Origin: Ilyonectria destructans
Taxonomy: Eukaryota > Ascomycota > Sordariomycetes > Hypocreales > Nectriaceae
Length of the DNA stretch: 64,000 bases
Assembly: GCA_020740775.1 (NCBI GenBank)
Contig: JAHEWK010000029.1
Span: 62,001-126,000, forward strand
Direction of reading: 5' to 3'
Within the stretch, counting starts at the first letter, position 1. Each line of letters begins with the position of its first letter. The notes beneath the pieces were generated by a model that worked only from the letters and a program-made list of their open reading frames with translations, was not told the DNA's origin and searched no databases. Of this stretch, positions 54,172 through 64,000 are shown one piece after another. The position numbers and the translations under genes are program-made.

Positions 54172-55992
54172 ATGGCTCCAGCTCCATCTGCGTTGTTGTC
54201 ATACATCGTGGACCGCTCTGACAAGGGCGGTGCGCCTGTACCCATCGCCGGCGACGTCATGGGCCTGCTCGTCGCCCTCGCCTCCATCTCCGTCCTCTCC
54301 ATCTGCCTCTGTAAGAAGCCCGCCCCCCGACATATTGGCGTCCTGGGTTGGACCAAGGTAATCCTTGGATGACTGCTTACGAGCCTGTAGACCAGAGATG
54401 CACGGCCATCAAAGTATGGACCAATCTACCACTCGTGGTCTGGCGTAAGTCACTGTTTTGCTCTCAGAGACTCCGTCATCTTGCGTGACACTAAATCAAC
54501 CCGCAGTCGTCTTCGCCGTTTACGTCGACTCAATGCTTTTCGTCGTCGTCACCGCCATTCTGCAGCAAATCTTTGGCGTCAACTCGAGCTATGCCATGTG
54601 CCACGGCGCCATTCTGCTCTGCCTCGTCTGCTACGTCACCACCAAGGTCAGTCACTCATCCCTGTTCCGAGAACATTCGTGACATTGTACTAACATGCTG
54701 GCAGATTGTAAGTCATTGCGTCCGACATTGAACTCGAGAGTAACCACTAACTCTTCCCTCAGTTCATTTACGTTTTCCTCGTCGAGAAGGCTGTAAGTCA
54801 AGACGCAACCCCAACAACATTTCGACGTGACGCTGACCATTGTTAGCACATCATTCGTGGCACTCCTAAGACCCGCCTTCAGTCGAAGCTCTACTGTTTT
54901 AACTCGTTTGGCATGCTGGGTCTCTACTGCGTCGTCGTCATCCTCAACTTCATCTTGTAAGCCGTCCACCGCCAGGGTCAACCTGGAAACCCCAACTAAC
55001 CAATATGCTCGCAGCCGAATTGCCAGGATCGACGAGAACGGAGTTTGCATCATTGGCATGCGGAGTATCTCCATGATCCCCCTCATCACCTTCGATGCCA
55101 TCGTCAACATCTATCTCACCATCCTTTTCCTCATCCCTCTCAAGAGTCAGTCTCACATGTCCATGTCCATACCCCCAAGGAATTACAACCTAACACCCTA
55201 TAGATCTGTACTCCTTCAAGAACATGCCCAAGACCCCCGCCAACGAACGTCTTAAGAACGTCGCGTTCCGTACCTTTGTCGGTTCTTGTTGCACCCTGCT
55301 CAGCAGCATTGTGTAAGAACCAACCCCCCTGGGCCCTCGATGGCATTCGAATGGAAGATAAAAATACTGATTGAATATTAGCAACCTGAGCGTCCTGATG
55401 GCTCTTAACGGAGAGCCTGGCTGGGTTTGCCTCATGTGCTGTATCTCTGACAGTCGGTACCCCCTATTCCTCTCCCAGCGTATTCAACCCCTAACTTCAT
55501 CCAGTCCTCTTCTCTGCCCTCGTCATCCAGTGGGTCACCTCAAAGGACAACGCCGGCTCGGGCAGCCAGACCGGCACCAACAACTTCAACGAAATCAACA
55601 GCCGCAATCGCGATCCTCACGCCTCAACCCACCAAATGAACACGATCCCCGTGGCCCCGCCCTCGCCCCACGGCACCGACGCCGAGATCTCCCTCGTCGC
55701 CACAGCCACCGCGCAATCCTCCGACGACGGCCGCGACATGGACATGGCCGAGGCGTCGAGCACCAAGGTTGGCGGCGGCGTGGTCGTCACCACCACGATC
55801 CATCGCCAGAGCCGTCCCACAAGCGGCTTCGGCCTCGACATGGACGGCAACAAGCTCGAAGACGACGACGACGAGGCCGCCTACGGCTACTCACCCCGTC
55901 CCCCCAGCTACGGCGTCAACAACCACCACGATATACCCAAGCCGCCTCGGACCCGCATCACCGCCGGCAGCCAAAACAATACCCACAGCTAA
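54172..55992 (+). CDS. Seven-span membrane protein, 424 aa, ten exons
   Basis: Exons: 54172-54310, 54391-54444, 54507-54646, 54705-54707, 54763-54792, 54847-54956, 55015-55145, 55204-55312, 55382-55452, 55505-55992; all phases agree. Seven hydrophobic spans are visible: GLLVALASISVLSICL; VVWLVFAVYVDSMLFVVVTA; AILLCLVCYVTTKIFIYVFL; MLGLYCVVVILNFIL; ISMIPLITFDAIVNIYLTIL; TFVGSCCTLLSSIVNLSVLM; CCISDILFSALVIQWV. The loop after span 3 has EKAHIIRGTPKTRLQSK, and the loop after span 4 has RIARIDENGVC. The hydrophilic C-terminal tail of about 150 residues is Ser/Thr/Asp-rich. The fungal family is conserved but I know no assigned role; seven spans with a cytosolic tail could mean a receptor-like protein. 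Exon 4 is only three bases. Confidence 0.85.
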
Positions 55993-57195
55993 AGACTCAG
56001 CCTTGTCTACAGTCCCATGTCTTGGGGTCTCTTTTTTATCTTCGGGGATTGCATGTCATCCCTACAAGTGTGGCGTTTGTTTTTGGGGTTTCTAGACCTT
56101 CCCGTCGGAAATTAGAGGGAGTTGGGGCGGCTGGGGCGTTTCCATGTCGCAACGTCTCTTTTTCTTACTTTCCTTGGATATCCTGCAGAGAGGCAAAACA
56201 AGAGAGCTATCAGTGCTCGTGACAATGTTGTCGTAATCATTTTAATTATGGGAGGGAAGGGGGATGCACACAAGGGCCCATGTCTAGATACAGGGCCAGT
56301 TTGGAAAGAGTGTTGGATCTTGATCAAAGTCGGTGATGGTGGTTTCGATGTCATAGGATACCCAGTATAAATAGAAGAGTGAGATTTACCACTTGAAGAT
56401 GGTCGAGACTTACTCGCCGTCGTGAATACCGAAGTTGAGAACCTCCAAGACCCAAGTGAGATGGTTACATCCCCTGTCACCCCTGCCAAGAGTTGTAGTC
56501 GAGCGCCATGCTTGCAACACCACCAGCACAGGGGATTGTTTCCGCTCCTAGACCAAATCTACCTGAGAAGCCAAGTGTGCAGGACACGGGCCATGAGTTC
56601 TTTGTTCCTGAGGATGGGTCGTCTCAGCCAAGCTGGGCCCCGAAACACGCCTCAGATCCCACAGCTAGACACGGACCCCGTTGATTCCTTCACCAACATT
56701 AGAAACAAGCGCACAAAGAATAGCATTGGCACCACATTGTACGTCAAGTCACAGGAAAGATATTAAGGGTTTGCAGCCAAAAGACCGTTTCATTGTCGTC
56801 GTAGCTCATAGATCTAACCGAGTGCTGGCCGATCAACTGTCTAGGGCCTATTTTTCGATACCATCATTGGAGTTCAAGAAAATCGGGAATCTATTGTTTG
56901 ACCATGATGGATTTTCAAGATGCAAAAATCGAGAATCTCCGAAGAATTAAGCAAGCCACCGTGCAGGAGCTCGAGACCGAGGTCGCAGATGCCCACAACG
57001 TAGATGCCAAAGATACGTACAGAGAAGAGCCGACGTGCGCCACTTTGGAATAACTGAATGTCCTCAAATCCCCTGGTTCAAAAGTCGTGATGAATGGTTG
57101 GGCATCCCCTAGCGAGTGTACAAGAAGTAAATAAGACCTTTTACCCCCACAGCCTCGTCACTAAGCGGTGCGCGCTTAGAGAAAGGCGTAGGTGC
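55993..57195. other. Intergenic region right of the 7TM gene
   Basis: No confident gene. A short frame at 56909-57052 reads MDFQDAKIENLRRIKQ...VQELETEVADAHN, a coiled-coil-like tail ending in TAA, which could be the end of a decayed gene. The 3' untranslated region of the membrane protein lies at the left. Confidence 0.45.
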
Positions 57196-57780
57196 CAGTG
57201 TGTCCAACAACCAAGTAAAGCAAAAATTGGACCCCTTACTTTGCTTGGTTGACAGTACCCCCTTGCTTGACTTGGTTTACTCGACGAGAGTGCCTTACTT
57301 TACTTGGTTGGTTGACATTACTCGACTGAATACTGTCTGTATTCGTTTTTCTCTTTCTACTCCTCGTGGTAGATAGGCGTTAACACGCCGCTTCGAAGCA
57401 GGTGCTTCTGGCATTCAATCGCTGCTACAGTGTCCGAACTGAGCCGGTTCCGTTCATCCCTAATCACCTTCTTTGTTTGTGAAAAGACACGCTCACACTC
57501 AGCAGTTATTGCTGGATAACTGAACAAGTTAAAGGCCATCCTGGATAGCATAGGGTCGTTATATGGATGACGAACTCACCACTTCAGAGGATCCTCAACA
57601 TTCAGACCTATCTTATTTATCTTAGTAATGAACTTATCCAGCTCAGACGCTAATTTGCTTGCTTCTTCCCTTATAGCTGACCCTATAGCGACAGCAAGCC
57701 TCTGACGATGGGGCTTGCTAGAATTAAAGAATTCAATAGTAACCCCTTCGTCCTCCCGCTTCTCCTACTACTTGTACGCT
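57196..57780 (-). pseudogene. hAT transposon 3' remnant
   Basis: The minus strand 57357-57551 encodes MLSRMAFNLFSYPAITAECERVFSQTKKVI and the helix to ECQKHLLRSG, the hAT dimerisation region (PF05699). Downstream (57196-57350) the DNA has several copies of CTTGGTTGAC / TTACTTTACTTGG, hAT-style sub-terminal repeats, and a possible terminus starting CAGTGTGTCCAACAACC at about 57196. Sequence right of 57551 is stop-rich and decayed. No catalytic part remains. Confidence 0.75.
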
Positions 57781-58291
57781 TGTTATGCTCTGTCTTGTCC
57801 TGTGTTGTAAACTGTGCACTGTGCACTGTGCTTGTAGATCGCTGAAGGCTGGGACTTGGAGTTGATGGCGTGCTTATGGGGCTGGTAGCATTAGACGGAT
57901 GGCACTGGCTTTCTGTTGTAGCGGATTCTATTCCATTCGATAGGAAAAAAGCACTGTGAGGCGTCTAGCACCCCTCTTTCGTTAGAAAGTGTTGAAGGAG
58001 AGGGCTTATCATTGGGTATGTTGGCTAGAGTTGAGGAGTTGAGAGTGCCCGATTGGGTAGGGCCGAGCTACTCAGACGGAGTTGTGGGAGGTTTTTTTTT
58101 TCCGAGCCTTCCATAAGACCTGAAGAATGGATACAAAAATATGTTTAGTTCAATCTTCAAGTTATTAGACCAAAGAGGCAACCTCAGCTTTGCAGAAAGT
58201 GCCTTTCGGTACGAAAGGTCTTCTTAAGCTCTCGGATTTTTCACCCCCGAAATTTGGCCCCCCCCCCTGGCAAAATTACCCGATTCGGAAG
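57781..58291. other. Non-coding, low-complexity flank
   Basis: Contains GTGCACTGTGCACTGTGC at about 57816, a T-run at about 58092 and a C-run near 58261. No gene seen. Confidence 0.5.
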
Positions 58292-58622
58292 CGCAACTGC
58301 ACCTCCTGTTGGTCCAATCTTCTCTTCCTCATTTGGCAATGCGCACATGTGAATTCTCATTCGCTCTCCGAGAGTAAACGCAACTGCATCTCCTGTTGGT
58401 CCGGATTAACCCCATCCGAATGCCCCCAAGAGGTGCCAATCTTCTCTTCCTCATTTGGCAATGCGCACATGTGAATTCTCATTCGCTCTCCGAGAGTAAG
58501 CGCAACTGCATCTCCTGTTGGTCCGGATTAACCCCATCCGAATGCCCCCCAGAGGTGCCAATCTTCTCTTCCTCATTTGGCAATGCGCGCATGTGAATTC
58601 TCATTCGATCTCTGAGATTAAG
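58292..58622. repeat. Tandem repeat, 122-bp unit, about 2.7 copies
   Basis: Units start at CGCAACTGCA: 58292 (87 bp, missing the GGATTAACCCCATCCGAATG part), 58379 (122 bp) and 58501 (122 bp, more diverged at its right end). Units share TTCCTCATTTGGCAATGCGC and GTGAATTCTCATTCG. The array lies just beyond the 3' end of the Helitron gene and is probably part of that element's terminal region. Confidence 0.9.
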
Positions 58623-58889
58623 TGTAAAGGAGTCTCCTTTTGAGGGTTTCTTGTTAAGAGACACGTGAAATGCACGTGGGAACTCGGTTTGTGATAGCAT
58701 TATTGCTCTTGTCGTTATATTTTATGAGGTTTTCTCTTCTGCTTGAGTTAGGTGTAACCTAATGTATTAAGTTAAGTTGATTTGGATCTATAAATTTTAA
58801 TATGTAAGTTATCTGATTATATATATTTGTTTTCTATCCTTCTACTTCTATTTATATGTAAGAAACCTATTATCTAAATTACGCTACTG
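58623..58889. other. AT-rich 3' flank of the Helitron gene
   Basis: AT-rich, non-coding. A palindrome CACGTGAAATGCACGTG at about 58661 could form a hairpin near the Helitron 3' terminus, but I could not fix a CTRR end. Confidence 0.4.
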
Positions 58890-61800
58890 CTAGTATTGTG
58901 CAGATGGATATGACAACAATGATAATCGTGCCTCATTTACTGTCCTCTCGCACAACTGTTCCAGCCTAGCCTCGCCATCAAACATTTCCTGTGGTATTTT
59001 ATTCCCGACTATGTCCTGCACCCGTGCCTTTGACAGCAACATAATACCATCAAGCGATGTGCACCGCGATAGCTGCACATACAGGCTGTACGGATCGCAC
59101 TTTCCTGCCTCGAGTTGTCCAGTTGTGGTATTCAGCTTTGTTCCGGTTCCTCGCAGCTCCAGCGCAACCTCGAGGAGGGTTTCGCCTTGGATTTTGTAAT
59201 CGGTGCATGCGAACGCTGCAGTGCAGGGAAGTCCTCGGCGGCTCACTTCGTGCCTCTGCCAGGGCCTCCTCTTGGCCCTCTTCTTCTTCTCAATGGGTAT
59301 TTGGGCACTTGTTGGAGTAAGCAGGATCGTGCCGGGTGGCATGTCATCAAACTTGAACTTCTTGGTTGACTCGGACGACAGGATGATGCCGGCAGGTGGT
59401 CTAAAGTGGAGGATAATGTTCGGGGCGAGTTGATACCCTGGGAATCTCTTGGCGTCTGGTATAACTTCCAGTGCTTTGTACTTGGCCCCGTTTACGAGCT
59501 TGAGGCCTGGGTTCATATTCTTGGTCACCACCACCGGCATGCCAGGCACGAACATGAACGTGGCCGGCACACAGATCTTGCTGTCATCTCCGACGCTGGC
59601 CATGAGCGTAGCTTCTTCCTCCGTTACCGGTAATGTACTGGGTTTGCCCCAACGGTGCTGGGGTAGAAATATCCGGACTGGCTTCTGGTGGTGCCTCTGG
59701 AAGGCCAAGACCGCATCCATGTTCAGGCTCCATCTAGTGCTGTTGAGGGGTGTAACTACTGTGATGCCCTTGCCCCATGGTATGGCTCGGACTTCCTGAA
59801 AGCACCGGCTATTAAGAAGCTCCATGTCGGACTCGTCTTGCTGCCCCTGCCGGATCCGAGTCAGCAGCCGCTGCAGCTCCGGGTCCCCCGCTGCGCGCAC
59901 CTGTTCGGTGAGCATAACGACGGTGGTAAATCGAGCCCAGAGTGCGTGCGCCCTCATTTCGTCCGCAATCCTGAGGGCGGACCATGGCGTCAACAGCGAC
60001 TTGTTTTGCACCGGGCGGAACTGGTGGAAATCTCCTGATAGTAGCACCACTGGGATGCCGCCAAAATCTTGATTCGATCCCCGGGAGGCGCAAAGTCGCT
60101 TGTTGATGTCGGAGAGCGTCTGGAGGCCCAGCATGCTCACCTCGTCAATGATGAGCAGCCACTTTTCTCTCCATCTTCTTCGAGCATCACCGTCCACGTA
60201 GGTTACCGTGCTGCCATCGTCGGCATTGCTGCCGGATGCGTTGGGTTGCATCCCACAGGCGGAGTGAATAGTCACGCCGTTGATCCGCGCTGCTGCGGCC
60301 CCCGATGTCGCCGTCATAAGCAGCCTGTGCGATATGTCTTTGCTAGCGAACAATTCCGCCAACGCCTCGATGACCCTGGACTTCCCGGTGCCGCCCTCCC
60401 CACCCAGGAACACGCATAGTTGTGCGTTATCATTGTTCTCGACATTACTGCTCTCAAAATTATCGCTGTTATCTTCGTCCGGGATGGTATCAAGATGGCG
60501 ACACACTAAAAGGAAGGCGATTTCCTGCCGCTCGTTCAAGGTGAACCTCTTTGCAATCTCCCGACCGGCTTGGAGGAATGTTGTCGACGGTCCAAAGGCG
60601 ACCCTGGCACTGGGTCTCTGAGTGTTCCGGGTGTCTGGTTCTGACATTTCTGTAATATCTTCTCCCGCGCCCGCGAAGGTATGGTTCAGTGATGCTTCTG
60701 CGCCGGCAGCTGTGTTCTGCGTAATCTGAACTCCATCAGAGCCTTGGATTCTTTTCACAATTTCCTTGTCAGCTTGATCCTGCTTGCTCTTAATTCCTCT
60801 AAGCTGACGTTGCGTTGGGAGCTCGCTCTTGGTTACCATAGTTGGCTGGTACTGCGCTGGGTTCTCTGCGGAAGCGACAGTCTCGACATCATCCGCAAAG
60901 TCGGGGATATCTGCTTGGGCTTCGCGGAGCTGATCTAGCATCTGCAAAAGATGCTCCGAACCAGCGGTCGCCTGGTTGGGGGCTGTAGCACCTCGTACTG
61001 TCTCAATCAATCGGCCAAGCTGGCCAAGCTGGTCTGGGCGATATGCTTTTACTGGGCCTGTAGGATCTTGGAGATCATACCCCATAGCGTCGATATCATC
61101 CAAAATGGCGTCGTCCCCCGCAGCCGCCCACTGCTTTGCGTCTCGCCGCGCATCTTCCGCTGATCGCTTCAAGAGCTGGATGTTGCCTGCGATAGTCTGG
61201 AGTCTTTTGGGCAGTCGCTGTCTCCAGTACTCCCAGATTTCGTTGATGTCACCAGACGCTGCTGTAATAAATTTCTCCCATGGTACGAAGAGTGCAAGGT
61301 GCTGTACTGCAGCTCTGGTACTCATATCAGTACATGCTCTTTGTTTATCTGTACTGTTGCATGGCTTGTGCTTACCTGCGGTATCTGTCTGCGTTTGTGT
61401 CAATATCAAAGTCCATATCGAGAAAGCCGTTGATGCATGGCACTGCATACTTCCCCGGGGGTCTTAGAACCTGCACCCAGTCCCTTCCCGGCTTCCAGTT
61501 CCTTTCAAATTCTATCTTCACCAACTCCTTGGAAGATGAATCTATCCTCTTTTGTAATGTAACAAGCGACACGTAGTCATAGAAGCATAATGTCTGCAGC
61601 ACCTCTCCACGGTGGTGGTAGGCTTCAATGTATGGTAGCTTCTTGCCATCGCTTCCCACCAAGACCCTCTCCGCGCTGGCTTCCGCGTCGTTGCCGTTGC
61701 CGTTGCCACCTATGTTCTCGATAGGTCGATCATCGTCATCGCCTAAAGTGCTACTGCATCGCTGGAGATACTGCCAGCGTCGGAGTATTGCCCAGTATAT

Positions 61801-64000
61801 CATTGTCATATTCACATATGACCATTGTTTGGTACTCGAGAACTCACTTGGGTAATCCAAGAAGTGCGCAATCACCTCCACCTGCGATAATGGCCTCTCG
61901 GTGAATATTCTGTTTGCGATTCTCATCAAATACTGGCGATTTAGATTTGCCTTGGCTTCGTAGTTTGCAGTTGTTGCACCTAGCCCGACGGCGCTGGTTG
62001 TGCTGATACTCGGAAAGAGCTCTGCTGCTATGGCCACTCTCTTCCAGATCGGATCTTGGATCTTTGTGGCGTAGTTTGTCAAGTAGTATATCAGCGCCAT
62101 TGTCTTGCTTTGGGTCCCGATGAAGGAGATGTCGTGATTGTGCCGCAGCCCGACCGCCATTGGCTTGTTCCATCGGTTGATCATGGGATGTGAGCGTTGG
62201 AGCCGAAGTATACCATCCGCGCCGAATTCGCTTTTTGTAAAGAGCTTCCAAGGCGCATGGAACCGACATGTGGGCTTTTTGTCCCCCTCCTTGTTATGAG
62301 AGTATTTGACACAAGTTGCGGTATGGACGTGCATCTGGACCCTGCCCGCGCAAAAGTGGGCTTCATCGTCAAACTGTTCAGAGAAGCGCCCTGCATCGGT
62401 CATCAGGTAGGATATGTTGTCGTAAACCAGCCTAGTCTCGCTCTCCTCGCTAAAGGCAGCAGATTCATCCAGGTCCTGGATAATAGTTCAGCTTCCGACC
62501 CCACATTGGCTTTCGGTCATATCAGTATATGAATGTACGTACCTCAGTGAAGACAGAATCGACATATTTCAGGATTCCTTCCCTTTCCATCGCCGCACTC
62601 TCATCATCCTCCCCGTTTCCATGAGCACCGACAAAGTGTCCGAGCTCCAAGTTCCCTTCAAGCCATAGCAAACCATGGACATGAAGAGCACCGCGTTCGT
62701 TGGTCTCGACAGCGCCAAAATACTGTCCAATCTGACCAAACACAGATTCCTCCCCAACCTTGACGTAATGCTCAAAGAACATCTCTACTTCGCGGTGGAA
62801 GAAGATGGCAGAGCTTATGGGGTCAGTTATCGCCAGCTTCACTCTCTCATACCTATCCTGAAGGGCCCGAAGCAGGGTTGCTTCCGCGGCAGCCTTGTCC
62901 TCCTTTCGATATGCCGCCAGACGTAGCTTTACCGGGTTCGTAATGTCATTAGGGTTCAGCGTAAACCAAATCGCCGGTAGACCGTATCTGATGATGAGCG
63001 CTTTAATCTTTCTGCGCATGGCTAGCCGCGACTCCTGCGACATGGCCTGTTTGTGGCCAAAGTATGAGATGTATCGCAGGAGCTTTTTGATATCTTCATC
63101 TCGGGTGCTCCCGCCAGCCTCTAACTCCTTTTGCACTTCCGCCAGTCTCTCTAGTGTTAACGACTGAATGATCCTCTCAACCTCAGGAAAATCGTTCCGT
63201 CGCACGCTCACCATACTTACTCCTCTATTCCTAGACCGAACCTCTATGTTGAACACTAGGAATGAAAACGCCGGATGATTGGCAAAGCGACCACCATGTC
63301 GTTGCAGCACTTTCTTCATCCATGCGTGAAGTCCGAGATTACGTGTTGGCGAAGTCGCATCCTCTCCACCCTCTCCACCCTCTCCAATACTGTCTCTATC
63401 ACGGACATGCCCTGTGAGCTGGACACTGTTCTTCCACAGGTCCGATTCCATCTCTTCCTTGCACCGTGGCCCACCGAAACCGAATGGGAATATTGTTGGA
63501 AATGCTTTTGCAAGATGCCAGAGATCATTGCTATCTGCAAACTCATTGCCTCTTGAAATGTGAATGTATGGCTGAAGGTGGGAATCCTGCGCGCTCCCAG
63601 TCGGCTGGTTGGGCGGCTGTGTTTGCGCATTTGTGTGTCCACCTCTGATTGTATCAATAGCAAATTGCAGTTTATCGGCATCGGTTGCTCGCGGTGCTGT
63701 ATCCAGTGGAAACATACCAGATGCAAGGATCTCATCAAGAAAGCTTCCCATGCCCTCATACTCGAGCTCCTCCCGACTGCGCTCGTCATAGAGCTGCTGA
63801 TCCTCGTCGTAACTTACATCATTCTCATCATACGCTCTGCCCAGCCCGTCCACAATCTGTTCGAGTGACTGGGGCCCAGCGTCATCCATTCCACGTTCTG
63901 CCGGGGGCACGATGTGCGCTGTTCGCGTTTCTTCCCATGCCGATGGTTCATCTCTCTCTATCCTGTCATAGATCTGGCTCGGAACCCCATGCGCCGGCTC
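58890..64000 (-). CDS. Helitron Rep-helicase protein, 5' end outside the window
   Basis: Minus-strand exons 62543 to beyond 64000, 61376-62475 and 58890-61320; introns of 67 and 55 bp keep frame; about 1,660 residues are visible. The first exon has the Helitron_like_N region (PF14214): PYIHISRGNEFADSNDLWHL, PAIWFTLNPNDITNP and the HUH motif in ERGALHVHGLLWLEG. The second exon has the catalytic two-tyrosine motif in ALIYYLTNYATKIQDP. The third has a PIF1-type SF1B helicase: VFLGGEGGTGKSRVIEALAE (Walker A), LLIIDEVSMLG (Walker B), LLSGDFHQFRPV, and at the end FACTDYKIQGETL and YVQLSRCTSLDGI. It encodes rolling-circle transposition in the nucleus. No stop or frameshift was found in the visible part, so the element may be autonomous. 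Confidence 0.93.

Noticed and set aside
54358..54390. First exon of the 7TM gene extended to 54357 (…KPAPRHIGVLGWTK)
   Set aside because: This needs a 33-bp intron and gives a poor second span; ending exon 1 at 54310 gives an 80-bp intron and the hydrophobic VVWLVFAVYVDSM continuation.

Overview
The window is nuclear DNA of a filamentous ascomycete (Pezizomycotina). The evidence is short spliceosomal introns (about 40-65 bp, GT...CTAAC-type branch...AG), a HET-domain gene, a Zn2Cys6 regulator, an FlbC-type C2H2 regulator, and a fungal transposon fauna (Tad-like LINE, fungal hAT, Crypton, Helitron, solo LTRs). Several dead elements carry CAG-to-TAG style changes typical of repeat-induced point mutation. 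Species cannot be named from the sequence alone. No tRNA, rRNA or CRISPR was seen.

Layout. 0-14 kb: the 3' part of a HET gene, a hAT relic, a BAH-PHD chromatin-reader gene divergent from a DUF7587-like gene, two small inverted-repeat elements, a Lys-rich protein, then a short-chain dehydrogenase divergent from a Zn2Cys6 transcription factor. 14.6-17.1 kb: an integrase-type DDE transposon with a second, tail-to-tail gene. 17.2-19 kb: a 5'-truncated gene joining a SesB-like lipase domain to a subtilisin domain. 19-24.5 kb: solo LTRs, broken hAT copies and an HNH_2-type gene. 24.8-29.1 kb: a bZIP gene, a hAT MITE with an exact 8-bp target duplication, and a 292-aa protein that may be a fungal gasdermin. 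30-34.4 kb: a broken GH16 glucanase butted against a broken EST1-like gene, a Crypton relic and two solo LTRs. 34.4-41.4 kb: a hAT transposon, a second integrase-type transposon with its convergent partner gene, and a small Cys-rich gene. 41.5-46.8 kb: a Tad-like LINE split by a solo LTR. 46.8-57 kb: a quieter, core-like stretch with flbC and a seven-span membrane protein separated by about 4 kb of shared upstream DNA. 57-64 kb: a hAT remnant, a 122-bp tandem repeat and a large Helitron Rep-helicase gene running off the right edge.

How it fits together. The first 46 kb looks like accessory chromatin: most of it is mobile DNA, and the host genes kept there are enriched for fungal self/non-self and cell-death types (HET domain, lipase-subtilisin, gasdermin-like candidate, DUF7587, HNH_2). 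The most attractive hypothesis is that the subtilisin gene and the gasdermin-like gene, now separated by transposons, are parts of a protease-activated pore-forming death system like HET-Q1/HET-Q2 of Podospora. This rests on motif reading, not on a database search. Gene models below were built by hand: introns were placed where GT/AG sites restored a family-consistent reading frame.
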